Assembly: GCF_004765815.2 (NCBI RefSeq)
Contig: NZ_ML974129.1
Location: forward strand, 258,390-322,389
Source of the DNA: Halorussus salinus
GTDB lineage: Archaea; Halobacteriota; Halobacteria; Halobacteriales; Haladaptataceae
Direction: 5' to 3'
Length of the DNA stretch: 64,000 bases
Shown here: one piece after another, positions 40,351 to 49,218 of the stretch
Layout: every line of letters starts with the position of its first letter
Position numbering within the stretch: the stretch's first letter is position 1
The notes under the pieces: model-generated
Seen by the model: only the letters and a program-made list of their open reading frames with translations
Told to the model about the DNA's origin: nothing
Databases searched by the model: none
Translations under genes and position numbers: made by a program

Positions 40351-41418
40351 TCAGTCGTCGGCGGTCACGGCCGACCGCTCGACCTCGATTTCGCCGTCGT
40401 CTAGCTCCTGCTCGACCTCTCGGGCGGCCTGCACGAGGTTGGCCATCTTCTCGTAGGCCACCGTACGGGGCAGGAGCTTCACGCCGCAGTCCGGGCTGAC
40501 TGTCAACTGCTCGGGTGGCACGACTTCCAGCCCCTTCTTGATGTTCTCCTTGACTTCGGGCACCGTCTCCACGTCGGCGTCGTGGGCGTCCACCACGCCG
40601 AGCGCGAGGTCCGCGGTGAACTCGGGGTCTTTGAACACGTCCAACTGGTCGTAGTCGCCGTTGGCGAGTTCGAGGTCGAACTCGTCCACCGGGAACTCCA
40701 GAATCTCGGGATAGATGCGCGAGTAGTCGCCGTAGCAGACGTGCAGGCCGATGCGCACGTCCTCGGGGATTCCGTCCGCAATCCGCTCCAGACAGTCGCC
40801 GACGATGGCGTGGTCGTCGGGCGTCGTCGCCAGCGCGGGTTCGTCTATCTGGACGTAGCGAGCGCCAGCTTCGACCAACTTCTCTATCTCCTCGTTCACG
40901 AGGTCCGCGAGGTCGTGGGCCAGCGCCTCGGTGTCCTCGTAGGCCTCGTTGAAGCTCCAGTTCGCCAGCGTGTACGGGCCGGTGATGGGCACCTTGACGG
41001 GCTTGTCCGTGACGCTCGCGGTGAACTCGTACTCGTCGACCAGCCACGACTCGTCGTACTCGACTTCGGAGACGACCGAGGGCTTGTCGAAGGTGTTGTG
41101 CCCCCACACCTTCACCGGCCCGTTGAACTCGTAGCCCTCGATGCGGTGGGCGAAGAACTCGACCATCTCGTTGCGCCGCATCTCGCCGTCCACCAGCACG
41201 TCGAGTCCGGCGCGCTCGTGTTCGTCCGTGATGAGTCGCGCGGCGTCGTCCTTGGCTTCGTTCCACGCCGCGTCGTCGAAGTCCGCTTCGTCGTCTTCGT
41301 GGAGGTCGCGGGCGCGGTCCAGCCACTTGGGCTTGGGGTAGCTACCCACGACGGTCGTCAGCAGGAAGTGTTCGTTCGGGTGATTCTCGGGTCGGAACTG
41401 CTCTCTGTTCTGGCTCAT
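40351..41418 (-). CDS. MetE-like cobalamin-independent methionine synthase, catalytic paralogue
   Basis: The protein is 355 residues. It has the archaeal MetE catalytic layout: TTVVGSYPKPKWLDRARDL, LVDGEMRRNEMVEFFAHRI, ARYVQIDEPALAT, RIGLHVCYGDYSRIYPE and LTVSPDCGVKLLP. The zinc ligands His-x-Cys (HVCYGDY), the Glu after it and Cys in SPDCG are all present. It transfers a methyl group to homocysteine; in archaea the donor is thought to be a methylated corrinoid protein. It overlaps the upstream paralogue by four bases (ATGA). Confidence 0.87.
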   Translation of the reverse strand: MSQNREQFRPENHPNEHFLLTTVVGSYPKPKWLDRARDLHEDDEADFDDAAWNEAKDDAARLITDEHERAGLDVLVDGEMRRNEMVEFFAHRIEGYEFNGPVKVWGHNTFDKPSVVSEVEYDESWLVDEYEFTASVTDKPVKVPITGPYTLANWSFNEAYEDTEALAHDLADLVNEEIEKLVEAGARYVQIDEPALATTPDDHAIVGDCLERIADGIPEDVRIGLHVCYGDYSRIYPEILEFPVDEFDLELANGDYDQLDVFKDPEFTADLALGVVDAHDADVETVPEVKENIKKGLEVVPPEQLTVSPDCGVKLLPRTVAYEKMANLVQAAREVEQELDDGEIEVERSAVTADD

Positions 41419-42428
41419 GCTTTCACCTCCGCGAGGTCGGTCGCTTCGCCCAGCGCGGCGAGCTTCTCCTCGAACGTCGAGTACGGCAGGTAGAACGACT
41501 CGGTGTTCGGCGTCAGGTACACCGTCTCGAAGTCGGCCGCGGGGGTGTTCTCGACCAACCAGTCGGCGCGCTCGGAGATGGCTCCCGCGTCCTCGACCAG
41601 CGTGTTCTGGCCGTCCACGACGCCCGCCGCGATGGAGTCTTTCGTGCCGTACTCGTTGATGTTGTAGAGGTTCTCCTCGGAGTTCGACACGAAGTCGTAA
41701 CCGAGCGCGTCGAAATCGGCATCGAGGAGATGCGCGTGAACCTTCTCGTCCAGCGCGCCCCAGTAGGTGTGGACGACCACGTCGGTGTTCGCACCTGCCG
41801 CGCTCGCGACGGTATCGACCGCTTCGCTCGCGCGCTCGTCTTCGTCCGCCTCCTCACCGGGCGGGTTCTCCACCAGCGACGGTTCGAGGAGGAACAGCGT
41901 CTCGACCTCGGGGAACGCCTCGATTTCTCCGGCGAGGAGTTCGGCCACCGCGTCCAAGAAGTCGGCGTCGTCGCCGTAGTACTCGTCGGTGGCGAGGTCC
42001 GCGAGTGAGTACGGACCGGGGACGACCGCCTGTAGCGAGTCGTCGTCCGCGAACTCGCTGGCGGCCTCCAGTTCGCCAGCCACGTCGCCGTCGAACGTCA
42101 GGTCGCCGGTCACGACCGGCTCCCTGTAGAAGTTGTTGTTGTCGTAGTAGCGGACGATGCCGCGGGTCTCCACCGCGTCGTGGACTGCCAGCGGGTGCGC
42201 GAGCATGTCGTCCCACCGGAGTTGGCCCTCGACCACGCGGTCGAGTCCGGCGGACTGCTGGCGACCGACGACCTCCTCGCGCGCCTCGTCGTAGACGGAG
42301 ACTATCTCCTCGTCCTCGTCGCCGTCTACGAGGTCGTGTTTCTGGTGGCCCTTCAGATCGGCCAAGTCGTCCTTGGCCCAGTCCGGAAGGGGATACACTC
42401 CCGGCGTCGTCGCGACGTATTCGGTCAT
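41415..42428 (-). CDS. MetE-like paralogue lacking zinc ligands
   Basis: The 337-residue protein starts MTEYVATTPGVYPLPDWAKDD and has the same barrel outline (GQLRWDDMLAHPLAVHDAV, VPGPYSLADLATDEYYG, FLLEPSLVENP). The ligand positions differ: HTYWGALDEK replaces HVCYGDYS and LTPNTESFYLP replaces SPDCGVKLLP. It should therefore not bind the catalytic zinc. It is translationally coupled to the next gene, so it may be a structural or substrate-binding partner. TATA GAAAATATTAAG (42453-42464) precedes the start. An upstream GTG at 42438-42440 is unlikely. Confidence 0.85.
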   Translation of the reverse strand: MTEYVATTPGVYPLPDWAKDDLADLKGHQKHDLVDGDEDEEIVSVYDEAREEVVGRQQSAGLDRVVEGQLRWDDMLAHPLAVHDAVETRGIVRYYDNNNFYREPVVTGDLTFDGDVAGELEAASEFADDDSLQAVVPGPYSLADLATDEYYGDDADFLDAVAELLAGEIEAFPEVETLFLLEPSLVENPPGEEADEDERASEAVDTVASAAGANTDVVVHTYWGALDEKVHAHLLDADFDALGYDFVSNSEENLYNINEYGTKDSIAAGVVDGQNTLVEDAGAISERADWLVENTPAADFETVYLTPNTESFYLPYSTFEEKLAALGEATDLAEVKA

Positions 42429-42560
42429 TGTGACTCCCACTACGAAATGCCGATGCTTAATATTTTCTGCTTCGGAAATTACTGTTGGTCATAGTCAGGT
42501 GGTGACACCCCGCACGGAACGAGGAGAAAGTATTTCGGTCGGCTCGCGGACGTGTAGGAT

Positions 42561-43151
42561 ATGGAGAAGTTCACGACCGCGGTCGCGGCCGCCTTCGTCG
42601 TCGGAACCGCCGTCGGGGCGGTCGCGTGGGCCGGGTTCGGCGCGCCCCTCGGGCAGGCCGACGCCGGGTCGACTCCCGGTCCCGACCCTGAATCGCCGCC
42701 GGTCTCGGTGAGCAAGTCCGGCGGCAGTTGTCTCGACACCCGCGCGCACGCCGGGTGGGTCCACGAGGTCGCGGTCGGCCACTCGTTCGCGGTGACGCTG
42801 AACGCCACCGTCGTCCACGAGCGCGGCCGGACGGTAGACGCGACGGTGACGCGGGTGACGCCGGGCGCGTACCGAATCGACCTCCGGACCGTCCCCGAGG
42901 AGACCCGCTCCGACGAGCCAGAGGACAAGTCACCCCCGGAGGACTGTCGCGCGGCGACCGACCTCCGGGTGAGCGCGAGTCTCCCGACCGACTACCGGAG
43001 CTTCGAGGTCACGATAGACGGCCGAACGCTCCGGACCGTCGAGAACGAGGACACCACGGCGGACCTCTACCAGTTGCCGAATCCGATAAACGCGACCGCC
43101 TCCGGGACGGCACGTGCGACCGCGACGACTGCGACCGCGACCGCAGATTAA
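42561..43151 (+). CDS. Hypothetical single-span exported protein
   Basis: The protein is 196 residues. KFTTAVAAAFVVGTAVGAVAWAGF is an N-terminal membrane helix or uncleaved signal. The exterior part (50-180) is Cys-containing (GGSCLDTRAHAGWVHEVAVGHSF, EDCRAATDLRV), beta-rich and acidic. The tail is an Ala/Thr repeat (TATATTATATAD). No family recognised. It is divergent from the metE pair and its last four bases overlap the end of the hemK-type gene. Confidence 0.7.
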   Translation: MEKFTTAVAAAFVVGTAVGAVAWAGFGAPLGQADAGSTPGPDPESPPVSVSKSGGSCLDTRAHAGWVHEVAVGHSFAVTLNATVVHERGRTVDATVTRVTPGAYRIDLRTVPEETRSDEPEDKSPPEDCRAATDLRVSASLPTDYRSFEVTIDGRTLRTVENEDTTADLYQLPNPINATASGTARATATTATATAD

Positions 43152-43747
43152 CGCACTAACTTCAGCACGGTCAGCGTCTCGAAGGGGAACGACTCGTCGC
43201 GGAGCGCGACCGCCGAGAAGCCCTCTTTCTCGGCCAGTGCGACCACTTCGTCTACACCGGTGAGACTGCTGACCAGCAGGTAGACCGCCCCGTCGGGCGC
43301 GAGCGCGCGGCCGACCGATTCGAGGAACGGTTCGATGACCTTCCGGCCGTCCTCGCCGCCCGAGAGCGCGACCTCCATCCAGTCGTCGCGCTCGGCGTCG
43401 GGGTCGGTCGGCAGGTAGGGCGGGTTGAACAGCACGGCGTCGAACGCGTCGTCCCGGAACGGTTCGAGCAGGTCTGCCCGGACCGCCTCGACGCCGCGCT
43501 CGCGGGCCTGTCGGCAGGCGTGGGGGTTCAGGTCCGAGCCGAGAACCCGCAGGTCGGTCTCGTCGCCGACTTTCTCGGCGACGTACCCCGAGCCGGTGCC
43601 GACCTCCAGCGCGAGCGGGGCGTCGGAGCGGTCGTCGCTCGGGAGCGATTGGAGGTCGGCGACCGCGGCGTCGGCCAGCAGGTGCGAATCCTCCGCTGGC
43701 TGGTAGACCTCGGTCTCGGCGTCCCGGCGGTCGGCGAGGTCGGTCAT
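43148..43747 (-). CDS. HemK2/Mtq2-type protein glutamine methyltransferase
   Basis: The protein is 199 residues. SAM-binding motif EVGTGSGYVAEKVG, and the (N/D)PPY active-site motif as FNPPYLPT (~115-122). The archaeal Mtq2/HemK2 family methylates the GGQ glutamine of release factor aRF1. It overlaps the mscS-type gene by four bases (ATGA), so translation is coupled. The neighbourhood with mscS and rsmA is typical for haloarchaea. Confidence 0.87.
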   Translation of the reverse strand: MTDLADRRDAETEVYQPAEDSHLLADAAVADLQSLPSDDRSDAPLALEVGTGSGYVAEKVGDETDLRVLGSDLNPHACRQARERGVEAVRADLLEPFRDDAFDAVLFNPPYLPTDPDAERDDWMEVALSGGEDGRKVIEPFLESVGRALAPDGAVYLLVSSLTGVDEVVALAEKEGFSAVALRDESFPFETLTVLKLVR

Positions 43748-44916
43748 TCGTCTCCCTCCCCGTCTACCGGCGTCGCGTCCTCGGTGACACCGCCATCGGC
43801 GGTCGCCTCCGGCAGGTCGGTCTCGCCAGCGACGCGGAAGCCGCCCGACTCCTGTCGGCCGGTGAGTTCGCGCTGGGGGAACGGAATCTTGACGCCCTCG
43901 CGGTCGAACGTCTCCTTGACCGACCGGATGACCGCGGTGCGGGCGCGCCACTGTCTGCGGGCGCTGGGCTTGTCTATCCAGCACCGCAGGACTAACGTCA
44001 CCGCCGAGTCGCCGAACTCCTTGAGGACGACCTTCGGCGTCGGCACGGTCAGCACCTCGTCCAAGTCCTTCATGGTCTCCTCGGCGAGGTCGGCCGCGCG
44101 CTCCACGTCGGCCTCGTAATCGACCCCGACTTCGACCTCGATGCGGAGGCGTCCCTTCCGGCTCTTGTTGACTATCTTCTCGCCGCTCACGATGTCGTTG
44201 GGAATCATCACGTACTCGCCCGCGAACGTCTGGATGCGCGTGTTGACGATGGAGATGTCGGTCACGATGCCCTCCTCGTCGTCTATCTCCACCCAGTCGC
44301 CGATTTCGAAGGGCCGGGAGAACATCAGCACGAACCCGGCCAGCAGGGCACCGAGCGTCTGGCGGGCGGCCATACCGACCACGATACCGAGGAATCCGGC
44401 ACCGACCAGCAGGCCGCTGAGGTCCACGTTCCAGAGGCCGAGGACGATGGCTCCCGCGGAGACGTACACCGTGAGTTGCGAGACCCGGTAGACGATTTCG
44501 CTCTGGTGCTGGCTGATGGTGTCGTGGCCGTCGGCGAACCGGTCGATGGCCTTCTTGACGAAGCCGGTAACGACGTACGCCGCCGCCAACACCGCCAGCG
44601 CGAGGAACACCGTGAATCCCTTCCCGGCGGTAGCGTTGATCCGGTCGAGTGCTTGGGCGGCGTTGGTCCCTTGCCCCCAGAGGACGACGAGGCTGACCGT
44701 CGCCACGAGGAGGCCGCCAGCGAGCGAGGCGAGCAACACTACGTCGCCGACGTGGCTCGGGAACCGCCGCCTGAGCTTCGGTCGGGCGTACCGGGCGGCC
44801 CAGAGCGCCGCGGCGAGACCGGTGAGGATGACGGCGGTCGCCGCGACCGTCTCGGCCCGGCCGAAGTTCGCCAACTGGTCGATGGTCGAGAGGAGGTCGT
44901 CGAGGGGACCCCTCAC
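43744..44916 (-). CDS. MscS-type mechanosensitive channel
   Basis: The protein is 390 residues from a GTG at 44916 (MRGPLDDLLSTIDQLANFG). Four membrane helices lie within ~1-170, including AAYVVTGFVKKAIDR. The pore-lining helix and MscS beta domain are LGIVVGMAARQTLGALLAGFVLM, RPFEIGDWVEIDDEEGIVTDISIVNTRIQTF and MIPNDIVSGEKIVNKS, then a mixed C-terminal domain. It vents osmolytes on hypo-osmotic shock, important for halophiles. The start overlaps the rsmA stop (GTGA). Confidence 0.9.
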   Translation of the reverse strand: MRGPLDDLLSTIDQLANFGRAETVAATAVILTGLAAALWAARYARPKLRRRFPSHVGDVVLLASLAGGLLVATVSLVVLWGQGTNAAQALDRINATAGKGFTVFLALAVLAAAYVVTGFVKKAIDRFADGHDTISQHQSEIVYRVSQLTVYVSAGAIVLGLWNVDLSGLLVGAGFLGIVVGMAARQTLGALLAGFVLMFSRPFEIGDWVEIDDEEGIVTDISIVNTRIQTFAGEYVMIPNDIVSGEKIVNKSRKGRLRIEVEVGVDYEADVERAADLAEETMKDLDEVLTVPTPKVVLKEFGDSAVTLVLRCWIDKPSARRQWRARTAVIRSVKETFDREGVKIPFPQRELTGRQESGGFRVAGETDLPEATADGGVTEDATPVDGEGDE

Positions 44917-45809
44917 CCGTTCTCACCTCCGTCGAGACCGTACTCGGCGGCGACCGTCGCCAGCGCGGCGAACGTCTCGGGGGGAATCTTGCCCGCGCGC
45001 TTGCTGAGTACGTCGGGGTCCAACTCCGTCTTTCCCTCCGAGATGGCCGCGACCGGCGCGTCGGCGTCGTCCAGTCCCGAGATGTGGCCGGTGTTGCGAA
45101 TCGCGTTCCGGAGCGTCTTGCGCCGTTGGGTGAAGACGGCCTTCACGAACCGGAGGAAGAACTCCTCGTCCTCGACTTCGTAGTTCGGCGCGCGAGGAGT
45201 CGTCCGGACGACGGCACTCTCGACCTCCGGCGGCGGCGAGAACGCCTCCTTGGGTACGGGTTCGACCACTTCCACGTCGGCGTAGTGCTGGGCGCTCACC
45301 GAGAGGCGACCGTAGTCGTCGGTGCCCACGTCGGCGGCCATGCGCTCGGCGAACTCCTTCTGGAACATCAACAGCGTCGGCTTCCCGCGCGGGAGGAGTC
45401 GGAAGGTAATCTCGCTGGAGACGCCGTAGGGGAGATTCGAGATGCAGGCCGAGAAGTCGGGGAGGTCCACGTCGAGCGCGTCGCCGGTCACGACCGTCAG
45501 GCGTCCGGCCGCGATTGCGTCGGCGAACTCCTCGCGCAGGAAGGCCGCGAGGTCCCGGTCGCGCTCTATCACGGTCACTTCGTCGGCGACCGCGAGGAGA
45601 CGGTCGGTCAGCGCGCCGGTCCCCGGCCCGATTTCGAGGACGTGCGAGAGGTCGAACTCCGCTTCGAGCGCGTACTCCGGCAGTCGGTCGAGAACCCGGT
45701 CGTCCACGAGGAAGTGCTGGTCCCGGTCGGGGTTGCCCTGGACGCCCGCCCGTCTGAGGAGGGCGTCGGGGTCGCGGAGGTCGCCCTCCGCGTCGCGTGC
45801 GTCGGTCAT
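44913..45809 (-). CDS. rsmA: 16S rRNA m6-2A dimethyltransferase (RsmA/KsgA)
   Basis: The protein is 298 residues from ATG 45809. The motif order is DQHFLVDDRVLDRLPEYA, LEIGPGTGALTDRL, VTVIERDRDLAAFL, VTGDALDVDLPD and the catalytic SNLPYGVSSEITFRLL. Then FQKEFAERMAADVGTDDYGRLSVSAQHYADVE. It dimethylates two adjacent adenosines at the 3' end of 16S rRNA late in small-subunit assembly. In most archaea it follows DUF655; here it is ~5 kb away and inverted. Confidence 0.93.
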   Translation of the reverse strand: MTDARDAEGDLRDPDALLRRAGVQGNPDRDQHFLVDDRVLDRLPEYALEAEFDLSHVLEIGPGTGALTDRLLAVADEVTVIERDRDLAAFLREEFADAIAAGRLTVVTGDALDVDLPDFSACISNLPYGVSSEITFRLLPRGKPTLLMFQKEFAERMAADVGTDDYGRLSVSAQHYADVEVVEPVPKEAFSPPPEVESAVVRTTPRAPNYEVEDEEFFLRFVKAVFTQRRKTLRNAIRNTGHISGLDDADAPVAAISEGKTELDPDVLSKRAGKIPPETFAALATVAAEYGLDGGENG

Positions 45810-45942
45810 GTTATCACCGGGTAGCAACCGGAAGTGGGTAAAGCCACCGAGTCGCTGAGACGAACGGCGGACCGCTCGGCGACCCGACGGTGCGGTCCCA
45901 TCGTCGGCCAGCGAAATCGGCTCCCGGCCGGGAATCGCGGTC

Positions 45943-46326
45943 TCAGACCGCTCCTCGAAGGAGCGACCCGAGCGTGGAGAGACCGACCGGAATCCCGACG
46001 CTCAGATAGAGCAGGCGGCCCATCTCGGCGTACCGGACCAGTCCGCCGTTCGCGGCGACGAGTCCGGCGAAGACGGCCCACGCCAGCAGGCCGAAGCCGA
46101 CTCCGGCCGCGAGGGCGCGCTTGAGGTCCTTCGAGGAGAGACCGACCAGCGCGCCCCCCAGCAGGAAGCCGTACCAGTGGAGCCACGCCGCCGCGAGACC
46201 GACCGCCGCGCCGCCGACGAGCGCGGCCCACCGCGCTCGCCGGTCGCCCCGAATCTCCGCGAGCGCGCTCCCGAACGGACCGGCGTCGCGGGAGCCAGCG
46301 CCGCGGTCTCCGAGGAGACCGCTCAT
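45943..46326 (-). CDS. Small polytopic membrane protein
   Basis: The protein is 127 residues starting MSGLLGDRGAGSRDAG. There are about four short membrane helices (WAALVGGAAVGLAAAWLHWYG, LLGGALVGLSS, GFGLLAWAVFAGLVA, LLYLSVGIPVGLSTLGSLL). It starts inside the stop of the penicillin acylase gene (ATGA at 46323-46326), so the two are translationally coupled. It may assist membrane insertion or export of the acylase; function unknown. Confidence 0.75.
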   Translation of the reverse strand: MSGLLGDRGAGSRDAGPFGSALAEIRGDRRARWAALVGGAAVGLAAAWLHWYGFLLGGALVGLSSKDLKRALAAGVGFGLLAWAVFAGLVAANGGLVRYAEMGRLLYLSVGIPVGLSTLGSLLRGAV

Positions 46327-48830
46327 CGGTCGCCCTCCGAGTCGGCGGCCTCGAACTCGATGGCCGTCTCGCCGCGGATTTCGCGGCTCATCGACTTGTA
46401 CTTCCCGTCGGCCCAGAGCCGGAGTTGGTCGTCGTAGTGGTCCGAGAAGTACTCCCCGGAGTTGCCGCCCGGCAGGACGCAGACCGACTGCTCGCGCTCG
46501 GCCATCGGGCAGACCTGCCGCCAACTGCTCCCGACCGCCGACTCCTTGCGGTAGTTGTTCAGCGTGTAGGCCGACCCGTCGGTCGGGTACGCGGGGTAGT
46601 TCAAGAACGACTGGTCGAACGGGTGGGTGATGGCCGCGGTGGTGTTGTAGTCGCCGTAGGTCGCGCCCTCCTCGATGTCGTCCAGCGCGGCCCGGAGCGC
46701 CCGGACCATCACCGCCTCGCGGCCCTCGTCGCCGAACCACCGGCTGTCTTCGGGCAGGGTCGCCAGCACCCAGTCGTTCGGGTAGTCCTCGGCGTCGAGG
46801 TCGTTGGCCTCGAACTCGTCGCCGAAGGTCTCGTCGCGGAACCGCTCGAACCACTTCAGGAAGACGAGCGCGGCGCGCGAGTCCCGTACCATCCGGGCGT
46901 CCCAGTCCCGGAGCGCGGCGGCGGCGTCGCCGAGTCCGTCCTCGCCCTCCGCGGCCGCGACGAGTTCGTCCACGACCTGCTCGGCGCGGGCCGACTTCGC
47001 GTCGCGTTGCATCCGGCGCATGAACTGGGGGTCCATCGGCTCGTCGGCGTCGGCGCGCTCGTCCAACAGCTCGTAGAGTCGCTGCCCCCGGTAGGGCGTC
47101 GCGTACTGCTCGCCGACGTAGTGGTCAGGGTCGTCTTCGACGCGCTGGTTCGCCGTGCCGAGGTAGTCCGGATTCAGGACGTGGGGCTTCTCGTCGAAGG
47201 GGACGAACCCCTCCCACGACGAGACGCCGAACGGCTCGAAGCCCTCCCACTCGGCCTCGCCCGCCGACCCGTCGAACACCCGCGTTCCCCAAACCTCGTC
47301 GTTACCTACCGTGCGAATCGGAATCTTCCCCGTGACGTAGAATAGGGTGTTCCCGTCCCGGTCGGCGTAGACGACGTTCTGGGTCGGCAGGTCCATCTTC
47401 TCGGTCGCCGCGAGGAAGTCGTCCATCCCGTCGGTCTCGCTGTACTCGTGAATCGCCGCCGAGGTCCGGGTCGCGGTGTGGCCGGTCCACGAGACGCCGA
47501 CCCGCTGGCCCTCGCGTTCCAGTAGCGGCCCGTGGACCGTCTTGCGGACCGTGACGGTCCGGTCCTCGGCGTCGCTGACTTCGATGGTCCGCTCGTCGGT
47601 CTCGAACTCGCGCCACTCGCCCTCGTAGCGGTACCGGTCGCCCGACTCGTCGGTCTCGTAGCTGTAGAAGTCGATAACGTCGGCTCCCGAGTTGGTGAAT
47701 CCCCACGCGCCCGCGTCGTTCTCGCCGATGACGACGAACGGGACGCCGGGGAACGTCACTCCTCGGACGCTCACGTCGTCGGACCGGAGGTTCATCTCGT
47801 ACCAAACCGGCGGAGCCATCAGCGAGAGGTGCGGGTCGTTGGCGACGATGGGTTTCCCGCTCGCGGTCCGGTCGCCCGAGACCACCCAACTGTTCGACCC
47901 GACGCCCGGCGGTGACTCGAAGTCGGCGAGCCAATCGAGGAGTTCCCCTCCCTCGAAGTCGCCCGACGGCGAGACGGCCCGACGATTCCCCCGACTCTGT
48001 GCGCCCGAGGCCTCGCCGTCGCCCTCGCGGATAATCGGCACGTCGTGGTCCAACCGGAAGGGGTAGAGTTCATCGACGGTCTCCTCGCCGAGTTTCCGGG
48101 CGAGTCGTTCGCGCCGGAGTGTCCAGAAACTCCCGGTCAGTCCCCACGAAATCTGCTGTTCCATCAGCATCGTGTCGGCGGGCGTCCACGGGTCCGGTTC
48201 GTACTCCAGCAGGCCGAATTCGAGGGGCAGGGCTTCCCGTTCCCGGCAGGCGTTGACGCCCTCGCAGAACGCCTCGACCGCCTCGCCGGTCGGCGTCCCG
48301 TCGAGGAGTTCGAGGTTCGCTTCCGCGCCGCCGACGAAGTCCATCTTCACGTGGAACTCGTCGGAGTCGAGCGCGCGCTCGCCGACCACTTCCGAGAGTT
48401 GCCCGCGCATGACCCGGCGCTGGAGGTCCATCTGAAAGAGCCGGTCGGCGGCCTGCGCGTAGCCGACCGCGAAGTAGAGCGCCCGTTCGCCCGACGGGCC
48501 GCCCTCCTCGCGGCTTTCGCCGCCTTCTCGCGGTCGCTGGCCGCTCGAATGGTTCGCAGAGCCTCGCTCTGCGCTACTCGCACGGTCCGAGACGTGGTGC
48601 GCCTCGCCGGTCTCGACGTGCGCGGTCCCATGGTCGTCGTAGCGCACCGTCGCCGGGCCGTAGGGACTCTCGACGCGCCGGTTCGTCCGGTCGGTCGCGT
48701 CCCGCCACGCCGACCCGGAGTAGGGCGCGAACCGGTCGAGATACCCCCTGACCGGCGAGAGCGACCCGCCGACCGCGCCGCCGCCGACGATGGCGGCGAC
48801 GAGCGCGCGTCGCGTGGTATCTATGTCCAT
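46323..48830 (-). CDS. Penicillin acylase family Ntn-hydrolase, exported
   Basis: The protein is 835 residues. TRRALVAAIVGGGAVGGSLSP is a signal-like start. The A-chain-like part contains AVGYAQAADRLFQMDLQRRVMRG and the nucleophile is Ser312 in PPGVGSNSWVVSG, after self-cleavage. Later landmarks are YEMNLRSDDVSVRGVTFPGVPFVVIGEN, YADRDGNTLFYVTGKIP and LPGGNSGEYFSDHYDDQLRLW. Substrates are often acyl-homoserine lactones or amides; not known here. Residues ~79-114 are a low-complexity insertion absent from family members I recall, matching nearby repeat DNA. Confidence 0.88.
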   Translation of the reverse strand: MDIDTTRRALVAAIVGGGAVGGSLSPVRGYLDRFAPYSGSAWRDATDRTNRRVESPYGPATVRYDDHGTAHVETGEAHHVSDRASSAERGSANHSSGQRPREGGESREEGGPSGERALYFAVGYAQAADRLFQMDLQRRVMRGQLSEVVGERALDSDEFHVKMDFVGGAEANLELLDGTPTGEAVEAFCEGVNACREREALPLEFGLLEYEPDPWTPADTMLMEQQISWGLTGSFWTLRRERLARKLGEETVDELYPFRLDHDVPIIREGDGEASGAQSRGNRRAVSPSGDFEGGELLDWLADFESPPGVGSNSWVVSGDRTASGKPIVANDPHLSLMAPPVWYEMNLRSDDVSVRGVTFPGVPFVVIGENDAGAWGFTNSGADVIDFYSYETDESGDRYRYEGEWREFETDERTIEVSDAEDRTVTVRKTVHGPLLEREGQRVGVSWTGHTATRTSAAIHEYSETDGMDDFLAATEKMDLPTQNVVYADRDGNTLFYVTGKIPIRTVGNDEVWGTRVFDGSAGEAEWEGFEPFGVSSWEGFVPFDEKPHVLNPDYLGTANQRVEDDPDHYVGEQYATPYRGQRLYELLDERADADEPMDPQFMRRMQRDAKSARAEQVVDELVAAAEGEDGLGDAAAALRDWDARMVRDSRAALVFLKWFERFRDETFGDEFEANDLDAEDYPNDWVLATLPEDSRWFGDEGREAVMVRALRAALDDIEEGATYGDYNTTAAITHPFDQSFLNYPAYPTDGSAYTLNNYRKESAVGSSWRQVCPMAEREQSVCVLPGGNSGEYFSDHYDDQLRLWADGKYKSMSREIRGETAIEFEAADSEGDR
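48489..48596 (-). repeat. Repeat-like in-frame insertion within acylase gene
   Basis: The coding stretch encodes HHVSDRASSAERGSANH-type Ser/Arg/Glu-rich sequence. It contains a perfect stem GCAGAGC-CTC-GCTCTGC (48556-48572), and on the minus strand the words CAGCGACCGCGAG, also seen in family 1 repeats (31160, 51870). Its length is roughly a multiple of three and leaves the gene in frame. The exact boundaries are estimated. Confidence 0.6.
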
Positions 48831-49029
48831 ACCGAGGTGTGGCGGTTCTCACATAAAATCGCTGTTCCACGCCGCGTGCGTTGTTCGGCGTTTCTCCTCG
48901 GCCAGCGTATAAGTGTGGGGTGGGGAACGCATACGAGCAACTTAGACGGTCTAAAATGCCCGAGAGATGAATTTAACCGCGTTCTATCGACAGAGTAAAA
49001 TAGGACGTTTGATTACGATATCGGTGACA

Positions 49030-49218
49030 ATGCCCGCCATGAGTACACTCGACTGGTTCGGTCTCGTCGGACCGTACGTCGTCTTCTTCGTCATGCTGAT
49101 AGCCTACTACGTCTGGGAAGGCAAGCGCGAACAGCGTCTTCGGGAACGCTACGACGAGAGCAGAGACGCCTCGCAAACGGGCTGGGACCGCACCGAGGAG
49201 GCCGACCATGCAGAGTAG
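49030..49218 (+). CDS. Small membrane subunit-like protein before symporter
   Basis: The protein is 62 residues from ATG 49030 (59 from the alternative ATG at 49039, MSTLDWFGLVGPYVVFF). It has one helix (GPYVVFFVMLIAYYVWEG), then a basic/acidic cytoplasmic tail (KREQRLRERYDESRDASQTG). It overlaps the symporter gene by 11 bp. Haloarchaeal Na+ symporters often come with a short helper of this size; the pairing suggests a small subunit. Confidence 0.7.
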   Translation: MPAMSTLDWFGLVGPYVVFFVMLIAYYVWEGKREQRLRERYDESRDASQTGWDRTEEADHAE

